A stretch of 64,000 bases of DNA from Ilyonectria destructans (taxonomy: Eukaryota; Ascomycota; Sordariomycetes; Hypocreales; Nectriaceae): contig JAHEWK010000009.1 of the NCBI GenBank assembly GCA_020740775.1, positions 3,100,001 to 3,164,000 of the forward strand, in the 5' to 3' direction. Below are positions 10,421-21,899 of this stretch, in pieces (the stretch's first letter is position 1; each line of letters opens with the position of its first letter). Both the position numbers and the translations under genes were made by a program. The notes under the pieces are model-generated. The model searched no databases and had not been told where the DNA came from. It was given only the letters and a program-made list of their open reading frames with translations.

Positions 10421-11982
10421 ATGGAAGTCCTACATTGCCTTGTTCTTGTTTCTCTCTTCCTCGTCGCCGCGCCGCCCGTCCGTGCCGAGGATTCCTTCTC
10501 AAGTCTACCTGGCCTCCCCAGCTGCACAGTAGGTTGCCAACATGTCTAGTTGTGGCCGTTCCATGGCCGTCTAGATGATTGCCAATTTGTGGTTGAGATT
10601 GAGATCATTGACAGCTCGGATTTATTAGACGCCATGTATCGACGCCGTTTTCCAAGCAGGGCTTTGCGCCACTACCAACCAGACATGCATTTGCACCAAC
10701 AAGCAGTTTCACCAGACCTTAATAGGCTGGGTAGCTGGTAATTGCACGATACCCGAGACGCTGAGTATGTAAAGATTCTATTGACTCTTCATATTCAAGG
10801 GCAATGGATATTGACGGCTAACCTCCCACAGCAACCCAGAACGCCAGCTTAGCCTACTGCGGCGCACCGACGCGAGACCGCCGCGATAAGTATATCATTA
10901 GCTCCATTACTCTAGCCGCCATCGCAGCTGTCTTCGTCGTTATTCGATTCGCATACAAGTTCTTCATTGCGAGTATTGGCTTCGGCTTGGATGATTGCCT
11001 CGTATTGGTAGCAATGATTACTGTTGTGCCCAGTACGGCCATCATCTACGTCTCGACGACCAACGGTCTCGGGAAAGACATTTGGACCTTGACCCCAGGC
11101 CAGATCACGAATGCCCTGCGGTATCTATGGATCACGGGGATGTTTTACTTTACGCAATCCGCGCTGGTTAAGCTCACTATTATCGCCTTCTTTTTAAGGA
11201 TTTTTCCTTCACAGGAAGTTCGGCGTCTTCTTTGGGCCACGTTCATTGTCACCAGCCTTTGGGGCCTCGCTTCCATGTTATTGTTGACCTTTCAATGCAG
11301 GCCAACTTCATTCTTCTGGACAGGGTGGGACGGATTACATGAGGGTTCCTGCTTTAACACTAACGTTGCCTCGTGGGCCAATGCTAGTGTAAGCATTGCC
11401 TTGGATATATGGATTCTCGCTATACCTCTGTGGCAATTGCGCAGTTTGAATCTCCATTGGAAGAAGAAGGCTGGCGTGGCCCTGATGTTCTGCGTCGGAG
11501 CTCTGTAGGCTTACCACGCCCCGTCTCGCTAACAACTTTCGTTGCTTTTTACTGACTTACTGCTTAGTGTGACTATCGTGAGCATCCTACGCCTTCAGGG
11601 ACTCGTGCATTTCGGCAAGTCGCCAAACCCAGCATGGGACTTTTACGACATCGCTATCTGGTCCACCATGGAGATTGCCGTCGGCATCATATGCGCCTGT
11701 CTCCCAGCAGTACGCATGCTACTCGTCAGGCTGTGGCCTGTTCTGGGCAGCTCGGTGCGCACCAATGGCAATCATTACCAACACTACGGAAGCAACAGTC
11801 GGTCCAAGTCACACGGGACAAGAGGACGCGATGTTGAGCTGGTCGCCCCGAACCGTCCAAATTCGGAAGCAGACAACGATTCTTCTGGAATCTATCTCCA
11901 CAAGAGCCCCACAGTGCAATACAGTGACAATGATGAGACGAGTCTGGTGCATAAGGCGGATCTGCCAACAAGGAGGATGTAG
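10421..11982 (+). CDS. CFEM-domain seven-transmembrane PTH11-type GPCR
   Basis: Four exons (10421-10528, 10629-10764, 10832-11504, 11568-11982), 443 residues. A cleavable signal peptide (residues 1 to about 22, ending APPVRA) is followed by a CFEM domain: PSCTTPC, GLCATTNQTCICTNK, AGNCT. Its cysteines appear only when intron 1 (10529-10628) is removed. About seven hydrophobic helices follow, with the rhodopsin-like fungal features GFGLDDCLVLVAM and FYDIAIWSTMEIAVGIICACLP. The tail is polar, Ser/Asp-rich and cytoplasmic. In plant- and insect-associated fungi such receptors sense surfaces or hosts; the ligand here is unknown. An extracellular CFEM plus 7TM is the canonical PTH11 architecture. 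Confidence 0.9.
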
Positions 11983-12095
11983 GAATTTTCGGTCTTCACT
12001 ATAGCAGAATAGTAAAGGCTTTAAATCGGAATTAAAGAGCTAAAAGATAATAGCTATAAACTAAGTTACAGCAATCGCAACCTTCCGACCTGTTC

Positions 12096-12556
12096 TCATA
12101 CAGCCTCGACCTCTGTTTGCCCTGTAAGCTTCCTCTTCCCATCAATCCACTTCACCTCCCAGATAATCACATTGGTCTTCTGAGTCTCCTCGCCCGTTGC
12201 CTTGTCCTTGGCCGTCCATTTGCTAAGAACCGCCACCACGCCGTCCGGCTTTTCCGGGTTCTCCCATTGGAGTATGACAGAAAAGGTGTCCTGAACCGAC
12301 GTACTAGAACTACGGGCGTATTGAAGGCCTGGCTTGAATTGGTCGTAAGTGTAGATATTGTGGTTGATTCTGGTGTTGTGGCTGGGTCAGATGTGCTTGC
12401 CAAGATGTATAAAGTAAGGGTAGCGTACTTAACTACTAAAGTTGGATCAACTTGTTCATCGACGGCTCTGAGAGCGATTTCGTCATTCGGTTGGATGAAC
12501 AGAGTGTTGTTGAGCTCTGTTACCCACTGACTGAGGCTTTGTGCTTGGATTGACAT
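12096..12556 (-). CDS. Small NTF2-like (SnoaL-type fold) protein
   Basis: Two exons on the minus strand (12556-12429, 12369-12096; intron 59 nt, GTACGC...CAG), 133 residues. The N-terminal helix (SLSQWVTELNNTLF) and 'DPTLVVKINHNIYTYDQF' lead into beta strands such as VVAVLSKWTAKDK and VIIWEVKWIDGKRKL. This is the pattern of fungal NTF2-like proteins of about 130 residues that often sit in metabolite clusters. There are no catalytic residues I can name. It is convergent with the CFEM receptor (114 bp between stops). Confidence 0.7.
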
Positions 12557-13971
12557 CGTACGTTGCTAGACATTGTCAACAGATCGTTGTCTGTGTGGTA
12601 ACAGTTGAGCTACGCACCTATGGAGATGGTAGACACTAATATAGAGGGCTGAAGAGCGTGGCTTGCTATCTAAGATTTGAGGCATGGAACGCATTTTATA
12701 CCTGTTGACCGTGCAAACAACGTGCATCTCCCTCCCTTTGAACTGCATCGGTGCACGTCTGTCTAGGGTCCACTAGCGTCTGCGGATTTGCGGAGGTTCT
12801 ACGCTCACTTAGGCTTAGCTCCCACCGTTCAACGGTGAAAGTTGGATACATCTAGACATCGAACATCTAGCTATGGAGGCTGATGGAAAATCGTCACTGA
12901 CAAGTCGTGCGTTCAATACTACCCACACCCCGTCGGATACGTGCTTTCAAGTCTCATTACCCGGGCTCCTGCTTGCGAGCCTCGTCTACACCGTTAGTTC
13001 CCCAGTGAAAATCTGGACTGAGGAGCGGGCGGAGAACATCGGACATCATTAAGCCTCCGGCCCGCTATCTCCGCCGCCATTCTCGAAGCTGAAGCGTCGG
13101 CTTAGACTCATTGTAGTTATCAATTCATACAGTAGCAAGGGTACGCTGAACGGCCTCGTTATCTACCGACACTCTTAGTAGTGTTGCAACAGCGAAGGAA
13201 CTGCTCATGGCCGTGTCAACGATTATAGTACGAATCATAGATACATGACTCCAACCTCGTCCCCAATAGTGGAGTCGCAGGCAGGCTGACTCTATTATGA
13301 CTTCTTTACGTAGACTTCATAGTACTTATGAAACCATCCGAGCCTCCCTGGCCGACTCTTGAAAATGGTTTAATTACACTCTTGTCATAATTCGGGCTTT
13401 CCAGGTGTTTCGGACTCCCCCATTAGAGCCGTCACAAAAAGTCCAGTCCTTATTACTATTCCTGTGTTAGGCCGGAATTTTACTTCTCTTGGGCACTGTG
13501 GAGGGCTTTTTGGGGTGATTTCGCTTGTGGAAAGTTAGGCATCCAGGTGCACCTTGACCCTTAATTGTGGCTGTCTTCAATGCGTCGTACCCAGTCAATT
13601 ATCACAGTAAAGCTGACTTGACGGCGACCTCCGCCTGATGGCCGCTGGTGTTCCGCCGGATCTCCGCTAGTCTTCCACCGGATCTCCGCTCGTGTTCCGC
13701 CGCCAGGTTAGCTAAGTTTGTTTGTGTCACGCTGCCGGCAGAGAAATAGACTCACAACCCCAAGAAGTCCTGACAAATCGGGTAACGTCACGTGTTAACT
13801 TTCCCGCCCTTAGTTATAATCGACGGGCTATAAAGAACTTAACTGAAGGCGCAATAGACTCCATTCCTTCCTCCCAAGTTGTACGATCATCGACTGTGGG
13901 GATAACCCTGCCCCTACTTATAACAAGCCCTTCCGTCATCTATATTAACTTGGGAGTGAGAACCTTTTACC
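12557..13971. other. Intergenic, no gene recognised
   Basis: About 1.4 kb without a protein-like frame. It contains the 15-bp near-palindrome CACCGTTCAACGGTG (12823-12837) and a GC-rich tandem repeat (13649-13704). The last 200 bp are the promoter of the SDR. Confidence 0.5.
13649..13704. repeat. 22-bp tandem repeat (about 2.5 units)
   Basis: Two adjacent 22-bp units with the shared core CCGGATCTCCGCT (13649-13670, 13671-13692) plus a 12-bp partial unit. GC-rich in an otherwise mixed region. Confidence 0.65.
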
Positions 13972-15073
13972 ATGTCGGCATCAACACCTTCCTTTGACGT
14001 GGACGACGCCCAAAATCTTGCCCCTGTCAAATCTAATCTTGTTCAGACAAACCATAAAGCTTCTTACCCAAGCTTGTCGCCTCTCCGCCCTGAGCTGAAT
14101 CAGTCCGGGAAGACGGTGCTCGTCACCGGCGCCTCGGCTGGGATAGGATTTGCTATCGCCAAGGCGTTTGCAGAGGCCTCGGCTTCCAAGGTCATCCTGA
14201 CCGGTCGCCGCAGTGACGTCCTTCAGCGTGCAGCTTCTCAGCTCTCCGGCTCGTTCAAGAAGACAGAATTCGTCGCCCGTGTGTGCGACATCGGAAACGC
14301 CGCCGAGTCCGCCGCCCTCTGGTCCAGCTTTCGCACTGATGGCATCTTCGTCGATGTTCTCGTACTAAATGCTGCGAAATTTCACAACCAACAGACTCTG
14401 CTTGAAGCTGACCTTGACGCAACTTGGTCTCTGTATGACACAAATGTGAGGGCTCTCTTGGACTTCAGCCAGCGATTGTATGCCCAGGAAGAATCTGTGG
14501 ATAGGCAAAAGGTATGTACTGCGTGTACTGATATTTACTCCAATCCGAGAGGGTGATCAGCACTTAACGTTTTAAAAAAAAAACATATAGTTCATCGTTT
14601 ATGTCTCAACCGCCGCAATTCATGACCGGGCCACCGCAGCCGCATTGCCGACCTATTCTCTAAGCAAAACCTCTGGCCATCTCTTATTGCAGAATATTTC
14701 TGCGGAGGTAGACCGGAAAAAGCTCCAGATCGTCAGCTTTCATCCCGGCCAGATCCTCTCCGAGACGGCCAGATCGGCTGGCCTTGATGAGAATAGTGCT
14801 CCTTTTGATGATGGTGGGTCCCATACTCTAACAGATTGCGGCTGTAGTGTCATTTGGCTCTTAGCTGCTACTGAAACCATTCCATACTGACAATTGTTCG
14901 TAGAAAACCTGCCCGGGCATTGGGCTGTCTGGGCAGCGACCTCCGAAGCTGCATTTTTGCATGGCCGTTTCGCATGGGCAGCCTGGGATGTGGACGAACT
15001 GAGGTCTGGAGAGGTCAAGAAGCGCATCGAGACCGACCCCGATTTTCTCACTCTCAAGGTCTCGGGCTTGTGA
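13972..15073 (+). CDS. Short-chain dehydrogenase/reductase (classical SDR)
   Basis: Three exons (13972-14511, 14591-14813, 14904-15073), 310 residues. The cofactor motif TGASAGIG is near residue 50. The usual NNAG reads LNAAK. The catalytic pair is in YSLSKTSGH (Tyr-x3-Lys) of exon 2, preceded by the Ser in VYVSTAA. The T-G-R-R after strand 2 suggests NADP(H) preference. The C-terminal part (GHWAVWAATSEAAFLHGRF) is typical of fungal SDRs of about 300 residues. The first intron carries an A12 run just before its acceptor. Substrate not determinable. Confidence 0.88.
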
Positions 15074-17132
15074 GTTAGGTCTACACAGCGCACACCTTTG
15101 GTTTAGTAATGCCACATGTATACTCGATCAATCATGGTGCTTGATTTGACAAGGTTCTATTTATAGAATAGGTAGCCATTATAATGATTATTCTAACTAC
15201 GAGAGCTACTTGATATCTAATTATTCTACCTAGTAACTACCTTTACATAATAAAAGATAGTTTTTCTATGTCTGCTAGTCTTAAAACGTTATTAAAGTAA
15301 CGTTTAGTTGCTTTGTCATAGGGAGGGGCCTGACTACAGCATAGTAGGTACATGTTACGTGTACGGGTGTTCAAGTAGCGGTAATTAACCAAGTTACATA
15401 CATGCTAGGGAGCTATATAGACCAAAAGAAAATATGTAGACAAACCACGTTATCTATATGAGACTTTCTGTGAATCGCCTTAGAATTTAATCAATCCTTC
15501 TATTGGATCATTTTAGCTCCCTAGACGAGTCGTCGTGAGCCAGCCGTGGTCCTTGTTCTTTTTTTCTGTCGCCTGGAAAGGCACCCTGTGTCAGGCCCCA
15601 GCATCGGCAATTGTTGCGGTCGCCGTCCTCGCCGTCAGAGCTAGCTGTAATAATGTTTCCCAGCTCTTTGAAGTATGCTTTTATCAACTTTGCTGTGAAT
15701 GAACCATTATGTAACTTTCATACTTGATGAACAGTCTCAGTTTGTGAATATTGTGTGAATAGCTTAAGTCAGAACTTTCCTTGGGAATCTCCTTCTCTCC
15801 CAGTAAATAAGTATTTTGCCTAAGCTGTAATCGACCTCGTTCGTGCTCTTGTACCGTCACGTTTGCATAATATAACCCAAGCAGGAAACACCACATACTA
15901 TCGAGTGATATTATATGACCCTACAAGACGCTCCAGTAGATATGCATACCCTTTGCGACTAAGACGCCATTCGAGGAGAGGCAAATTGGCAGCGTGACTT
16001 TCGGAGCTGAAGTCACGGGGCCTAAGCTTGAGCGGGTAGTGGAACTCTGGCATAGCGACCATGCTCTCAACGGGTATTATACCAGCCCATGTTACGGCTT
16101 GATCCCCCGTAAGCGACAGAGGCTCTATAAGGCAGCCGGTGTACCCAATTGATTGCTACGATTGCGATCAATGCCCAAATTGTTGCCCTGTACTATGATG
16201 GTATAGATGCCCAGAACAGGTACTTAGTCCCTTGAAGCGGCAATATAGAGACATGCTCGAAAGACGAGGTGAATCGAAGGATGTGGGCAGAAGAAATTGA
16301 TAATTGAAGCTACTGAGGGAGGGTAGAGAAAGGATTCGACCGGGCTCTATGTTGTGATACCCCCTCTTAGTTGCATAGGAATGTTGGTGTAATTAGCAGG
16401 TCAGCCGGGAGTGTCTTAAAGCATGTAATCTCATCCGTGGATTCCTTCCGACACCCCTCGTTCCGGGGCCCGTTCCAACAGACATAGTGGTACACTGCGG
16501 TTGCTGGGGCGTTTCAAAGCCCGAATCTAATTCACGATGTTTACTGGGGATTCCTGTTTCACGAACTCGTTCAGTCGGCGCCACGTCCCGAGAAATTTAG
16601 AATATTCCATGGGAAGGATATCTCTCCACAGCTGGCGGCCTTCGTGAATTCGTCCGAGTGCACGGCCGTTCTCGCTCGCAAGCAGCAGGATCAGATCTAG
16701 TTCTTTTAGGAAGAGAATGTATACTTTCATTACCAATTTGCACGACAAATTCTGCGAAAGGGTATACACCAGGTAGAGTTCGGGAAACAATCGATTGCCT
16801 CTACATCCCAACTGAAGGGACATACCTCGTTAAGCGACTTTCGCTGTGTCTTAGGACCTTGAGCCGAATGGGTCAAAAAAATAGTTACAAGAGAGGCAGC
16901 AATCTCCTTATTGATGTTGAAGGCATGGAACATAGCAGTTGTGAGTAACACTTTATGTTATATAGTCAGATGGAAAGACCATTTAACAGCTCTTAACTTC
17001 TAGCTGATTGAGGTATATTTTCCAGTAGTAATAGGTCAGAAGCTCAGAATCCCCAGCAAATACAACTTGTTTAATTCATGCCCCTTCGAAAGCCAGCTAG
17101 ATGACTTTGTTCGAACCTCCCCGTCTCATTCT
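15074..17132. other. Intergenic, mostly AT-rich
   Basis: The first 400 bp are strongly AT-rich and repeat-like. Two overlapping minus-strand frames near 16527-16951 are open but match nothing I recognise, and they may be chance. No RNA gene seen. Confidence 0.45.
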
Positions 17133-17642
17133 ATGACGAAGGTTGACCTGCAGCAAGAGGCGTCTCGGATCATTCAGCAGCACGACTATGACTCTAGCAC
17201 CCCAGCTGAATATGTTCTGACCCTGTTTCTTGGCCTGATTAACTCGTCGACAGCTTGGCTCACGGATTTTCGAGGCCGTCATGAAATACCTGAATCTGAG
17301 AGTTCCTATCATCTGCCTCCGAATAGTCTATCCAAGGTCAACTCCATCATTCGCAATTACAGTGAACTGGAAAGGACGTTGGCCGATTACGTGAAACTTC
17401 TCCGCGCTCATGGTATTGTGCCGGACGACGCAACTCCGCGGCAGAAAGCAAACGACATGATCATTAATGAGATCGATGATCCGGAGTGGAAATCCGTGGC
17501 CATCAACAATGACGCATGGCTCGCCAAGTTCAAGAGCCGCCATCTCCTGGGCCTCACAGAAACCAACGAGCCGGCGCCGGTCAAGATGTCAATGGAGAAT
17601 CTGTTGCCGCGGGAACCTGTCGGGTTGCATCGTCTTGCCTAG
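17133..17642 (+). CDS. Hypothetical protein resembling the tail of a fungal homeobox/C2H2-type regulator
   Basis: From the ATG at 17133 the frame gives 169 residues; it stays open upstream to 17067 but only with a TTG. Helical segments such as DLQQEASRIIQQHD, DDPEWKSVAINNDAWLAKFKSRHLLGL recall the short conserved 'EA-RI' and 'D-x-EWL--FK' blocks found outside the DNA-binding domains of some fungal homeobox/zinc-finger regulators. No zinc finger or homeodomain is visible upstream, so this may be the surviving 3' part of a larger gene. Confidence 0.4.
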   Translation: MTKVDLQQEASRIIQQHDYDSSTPAEYVLTLFLGLINSSTAWLTDFRGRHEIPESESSYHLPPNSLSKVNSIIRNYSELERTLADYVKLLRAHGIVPDDATPRQKANDMIINEIDDPEWKSVAINNDAWLAKFKSRHLLGLTETNEPAPVKMSMENLLPREPVGLHRLA

Positions 17643-18435
17643 TCTCAGCACTTGGTAGTGGCACTCTAGTACTCTAGCAATGCAAACTCTCTGATGAAGA
17701 CTAGTTTTCTGCTCAATGGGGATTTCTTCCACCGTTGGATTGCTAGAGAGCTGGCGCGTTGGGTTGCAATGACAATGTCACCGAACAACCAGAACCGGCA
17801 TGTCCCGACGGACGATGAACTGCAACATCAAACTAGGTGTATATTGTTCAATGAGCAAGTCAAGCAATAATGATGATCATGGAGGTGCTTCACTTGCTCA
17901 TCAAGTCCGTTACCTGAAGTATCGATGGCAAGGAAAAAAACAAAACAATCCAAAACTAGCTTATATCCATGACGCAAGATCTACATATGCTATGTGTCAC
18001 TATCTTCCGCAGCTGTTGTTGGCTGTCACACTACACGAGGGTAGGCTAAACTTTGAAGACAAAATGGCTGCCATCCCCGCTTAACCGTGGCATTCTCCGT
18101 CGCCTGATGAAGCGCAGGTTTTGTTTAGTGTGGTGAAATCTCGCCTATTATTGGCGCGATCCGATCGTCCCAAAGCTTGGTACAGCAGCAGAAAAACAAA
18201 ACATGCTTTGGCCTTCAGCTCCGCCACCAACCCTCACATGCTCCCGAACACTTCCACGCATGCAGAACTGAAAAGAATCCATAGTTGCTTTTGTGGGCAT
18301 GTCTTTGTTCATTTCCTGCAATCATGTCGTATAATCTTCTTCATTAGCTTCTCTCTTTCATAAAATCAATCGTCTGCTCCCTGCGACAAGTCCAGTCCTG
18401 AAACATATCTACACACTGCGATCTTCTAGATACTA
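17643..18435. other. Intergenic
   Basis: No recognisable gene. Short open frames at 17800-18084 and 18121-18363 have no protein-like composition. Confidence 0.45.
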
Positions 18436-19109
18436 ATGCAGTCTCTTACGACGCGCGGCAAACACCGTCGGCATGACCCACCATATCCTTTTCTTCCTCT
18501 CCTCACCGTTTACGTCTTACAGACGTCTTCTTTCCTCGTCGTGATCCCTATCGTCTCCTACATGGTATTCCACCTCCACAACCGGCATCTCTTCCTTCAC
18601 CTCGTAAGAAACATTCCGTGATTGCAACAGTTCATCTCTTGGGTAATTAACGATTCCATACAATATAGCTCTCTGCAGCCTCTTACTTCACCGTCCTGCA
18701 GCTACTCGCTGTCAACATCCTCTCCTGCTTCTGTCGCCTTCCTCCAATAACGCGCCTCGTCATCAACGCCTTTGGCTGCGCGCTCTGGGCCGCTGGCTTC
18801 GTCACCATGGCGGCCTACGATGTGAGGCAGAAGCTTCTGGTGCGGTGCAACGGACATTTAATCTGCAGCCTCTATAAGGTGCTATTCGCTTTTGCAGCTG
18901 TCGGGCTGTAAGCTTGCCCGTTTAGCTCTCCCTTGTTGCATTGTCCCTGACAGTATAATAGGATCGCTGCTATACTAGCTGTTCTGTTGGAAGGTTACAT
19001 GTTGAGGCGCGTCCGGTCGGGATATAAGAACATCGAGAACCAGGCGGACGGAGAGCAGGTGTGTCCGCAGGGGTATCGCCCATTTCATGGAAGGCTGCAG
19101 AGAGAATAG
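18436..19109 (+). CDS. Four-helix integral membrane protein (MARVEL-like)
   Basis: Three exons (18436-18603, 18669-18907, 18962-19109), 184 residues. There are four hydrophobic helices: around LLTVYVLQTSSFLVVIPIV, AASYFTVLQLLAVNILSCF, LVINAFGCALWAAGFVTM and LFAFAAVGLIAAILAVLLE. The last becomes continuous only after the second intron is removed. The N-terminus is basic and the C-terminus (RRVRSGYKN...) is cytosolic. This topology and length match fungal MARVEL-domain proteins, often induced membrane-organising proteins, but no sequence signature proves the family. Confidence 0.65.
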
Positions 19110-19395
19110 AAGGCTGGAGGCAGAGATATACACGGTGACGTCCAACATTGGGATTGAAGGAATAGTAAAGGCTGAATATATAGTTGACTGCTCGACTTGA
19201 CGTTGGCCACTTTCTAAAGTTAGCTATATAAATTAAATAAGGAGCTCGTAAAAATATTAGAAATTGCCCTATAGCTATTAACATCAAGCAAGCCTCCCTA
19301 CCAGCCTCCTGTATATTTAAACCACCCTCCCCGCGCATCAGCACCGAATAGCGGCGCCCCAACATCTCAGAGCAAACCCACCCGGTAACTCACAC

Positions 19396-20322
19396 ATGTT
19401 GCTCCGGATCCCCCCTCGCAGCCGCATCCATCTAATATGCCTCGGCGCAGCACTGGTCCTGCTAGCTACTTGGGCGTATCTAGCTGTGCTCCCCACATAC
19501 CAGGGCCTCGAACCCCAGAAGCAGCGCCCCGTCATCGCAGAAGATAACGACGCCCGCCGCATTGTCCATACAATGGACGGACCCCTTCCCGCCTCACACC
19601 CGCGTTATTTCCCCCTCTCCCCCTTGTCCACCCACCTCGACGAGCGCTTCGCAACTTCAACTCGGCCCACGGCGCCGGAGCGACATGCCGCCCTTACCAG
19701 GCTCCTGCGCTCGTTTGTTGGCACTATGGAGGATGTGGGAACTACCACGTGGCTCGCCCACGGTTCGCTGCTCGCCTGGCACTGGAGCCCGCGGATCTTC
19801 CCATGGGAATGGGACCTAGACGTCCATGTGCACTTTCAGGGGCTTCAGAAGCTGGCGAGTTGCTGCAACGGCTCGGTGTACGAGTATGGCACGGGGGAAA
19901 AGTACTTGCTAGATGTTAATCCATTTACGTGGGAGAGGAATGGGATGGTGGACCCGACTAACCGGATCGATGCGCGATGGATTGATCTGGCGACGGGGTT
20001 GTATGTGGATATCACGGCCGTGGAGGAGGCTGAAGATGCTGAGGGAGGATGGTCTCTGGCGGCCAAAGACGGGCACCGGTATAGGAAAAGGGATGTGCTG
20101 CCGCTGAGGGTGGTGTGGTTTGAGGGTGTGAAGGTGTTGGTGCCGTGGAATGCGACGGTGGTGCTGGAGCATGAGTACGGCAGGGAGGCACTGGTGAGGA
20201 GGATATTTAGAGGGTAAGTTCGGTGTGCGGTTAGGAGATGAGTGCTAAAGAGTCACAGGTTTAGGTTTCATGAAGACCTGGGGGAGTGGATAGCTATCAC
20301 TTCGGATACGACGTCCCGCTGA
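19396..20322 (+). CDS. LicD/fukutin-type nucleotidyltransferase-fold protein (type II membrane)
   Basis: Two exons (19396-20213, 20259-20322; 45-nt intron GTAAGT...CAG), 293 residues. A single N-terminal signal anchor (ICLGAALVLLATWAYLAVL) implies a Golgi/ER lumenal domain. The LicD core is WLAHGSLLAWHW...FPWEWDLDVHV, with the family's 'HGtLLg-R---i-PWD-DiD' shape. Later parts of the fold are DARWIDLATGLYVDITAV and the C-terminal RGFRFHEDLGEW, which only appears after splicing. LicD-type proteins such as yeast Mnn4 act in mannosyl-phosphate or phosphocholine transfer to glycans. Here the first Asp of the D-x-D site sits in WEWDLDV. Confidence 0.75.
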
Positions 20323-20728
20323 GAGGAGGGGAAGCACGACGAGGGAAGAAAACTTCTCTAAGACGTAAACGGCGAAGAGAGGAAGAAAATGATACGCTGG
20401 GTCACGCCGATGGTGTTTTCCGCATGTCGTAAGAGGCGGTATTAGTCGCTAATAATAGGCGAAATGCCACACCACTACATACTTAATCAAAACCTACGCT
20501 TTAGCCCACGGAAAATGCCTACGGTTAAGCGGGGGTCATTTTGTCGTCACGTTTAGCCTACCCCTGCGTAGGGGCGTCGTGTTTGGTTCCGGCTGAGCAT
20601 TTAATTCCATCAAGAGCTTGCGAGGACAAGGCGAGAAAACGTTGAGCTTGCGCCCGAGCATTTCCGTGGTTCAAACATCATCATAACCTTCACCTTGACT
20701 ATTTTATTCCAACAGTCGGACGGTTAAG
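20323..20728. other. Intergenic
   Basis: No gene. A small hairpin CCCCTGCGTAGGGG is at about 20562-20575. The last 100 bp are the promoter of the secreted-protein gene. Confidence 0.45.
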
Positions 20729-21879
20729 ATGCAGAGTTATCTTCTATTCATCCTAACACTCGCGGTGGTAGCGCATGCAGCGCCTCGCGATCAAACGCCT
20801 GAGGAATGGGCGCGTCAGCAAAACGCCCAACGCTTCAACCGGGAGGCGTACCATGGCCTCCCTTGGGAAGAATACAGCGAGCAGGGCTTCTTTCCACGAG
20901 AGCCACAGCGTCGTCTCAGACAAGCGGACTCCGACAGACAGAATGCCTTCCCTCCCACGCTCACATCCCACGACCTCACGCCAACCAGAACAGATCCGAT
21001 GAGTTTGATGCGTCGCGCGTCGTTCTCGAACGGCTGCAATTTGGATGAATTAACCAATTGTTTTACATTTGGGTGTAAGTTTTTGGATCCGCAGTTATTA
21101 TCATCTCTGCTTAGTGGGTAGAGAAACCATCCGCTTACCACGGCAGCAGGCCCCACCAGTGTTCAAGTATGTCTCTTCAATGCATTGTTGCCATGAAATG
21201 CTAAGTAACAGTGCGACGATGGTGGTTGCTGCCCTCTTGGGGACTACTGCGCCATCAAAAATAGAGTATTGGGGTGCTGCCCGCTGTATGTGCCTCCCAC
21301 CGTCCCGCCCCGGTAAAATCACGCATGATAAAAGAGGCTAAAGATATAAAGCGACGCTCCACCATGCGACACCGGTCCGATCCCAGGATGCTCACTGTGC
21401 GCTGATCTCCCCTTCCTTCCCAAAAGTGTGTATCAACTGACCCTATGTTACCTAGTTCCTGCTACGGAATATGCTGCGACTTGGATCCGGAAATTATTGG
21501 AGCCCGTAAGTATACTACATGCTGCCTATTACGTCGCTAGAACTAACAGCCGACTCACCTCATAAGCCGTCTGCAGTCAAACAGTCGGCGCTGGAGGCCA
21601 GCCATCCGGCCTCTGCACTGGTTTTATCCCCAAAGCTCCAGAGACCCAGTCAATCAGTTGCAGTGGAACTGACTTGTAAGTAACCTTTCTGTTCACGATT
21701 CTATGGCCTCCTTTCCTATAGTCATAGAGACTAGTAATCATCCGGCAAATACTCTGTATAATAAATAGAGCTGATACCTCTGTAGTTCGTGCGGCGGTGA
21801 ATGCTGCCCCGGCGGCGCAGGGCTGGTTTGCGATAAGACTTCTATTCCAGACGCACCATTCTGTAACATCCCCCCTTAA
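20729..21879 (+). CDS. Secreted cysteine-rich protein with repeated C-x-x-x-CC motifs (effector-like candidate)
   Basis: Six exons: 20729-21074, a micro-exon 21147-21166 (alternative start 21150), 21212-21285, 21456-21505, 21567-21675, 21786-21879; 229-230 residues. The signal peptide MQSYLLFILTLAVVAHA is cleaved before APRD. A basic, Cys-free pro-region of about 80 residues follows (including a possible RR processing site), then a Cys-dense tail: CDDGGCCPLGDYC, SCYGICCDLD, and SCGGECCPGGAGLVC. The motif recurs only when all introns are removed, which supports the model. The CCPLG-x-YC style resembles fungal GPI/secreted Cys-rich proteins, but no family is assigned. It ends beside a RIP-decayed repeat. 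Confidence 0.75.
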
Positions 21880-21899
21880 ATTCTATACTGATAACATTT

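Noticed and set aside
13649..13704. CRISPR-like array
   Set aside because: Only 2.5 contiguous units without spacers; eukaryotic minisatellite.
16527..16951. Two minus-strand frames that could form a small gene
   Set aside because: No domain, no clear splice joining, frames in different phase; likely chance.
21075..21121. Reading through the first exon of the Cys-rich gene to its in-frame stop (130-residue protein)
   Set aside because: A GTAAGT donor precedes it, and the downstream Cys motifs join in phase, so the longer spliced model is better.
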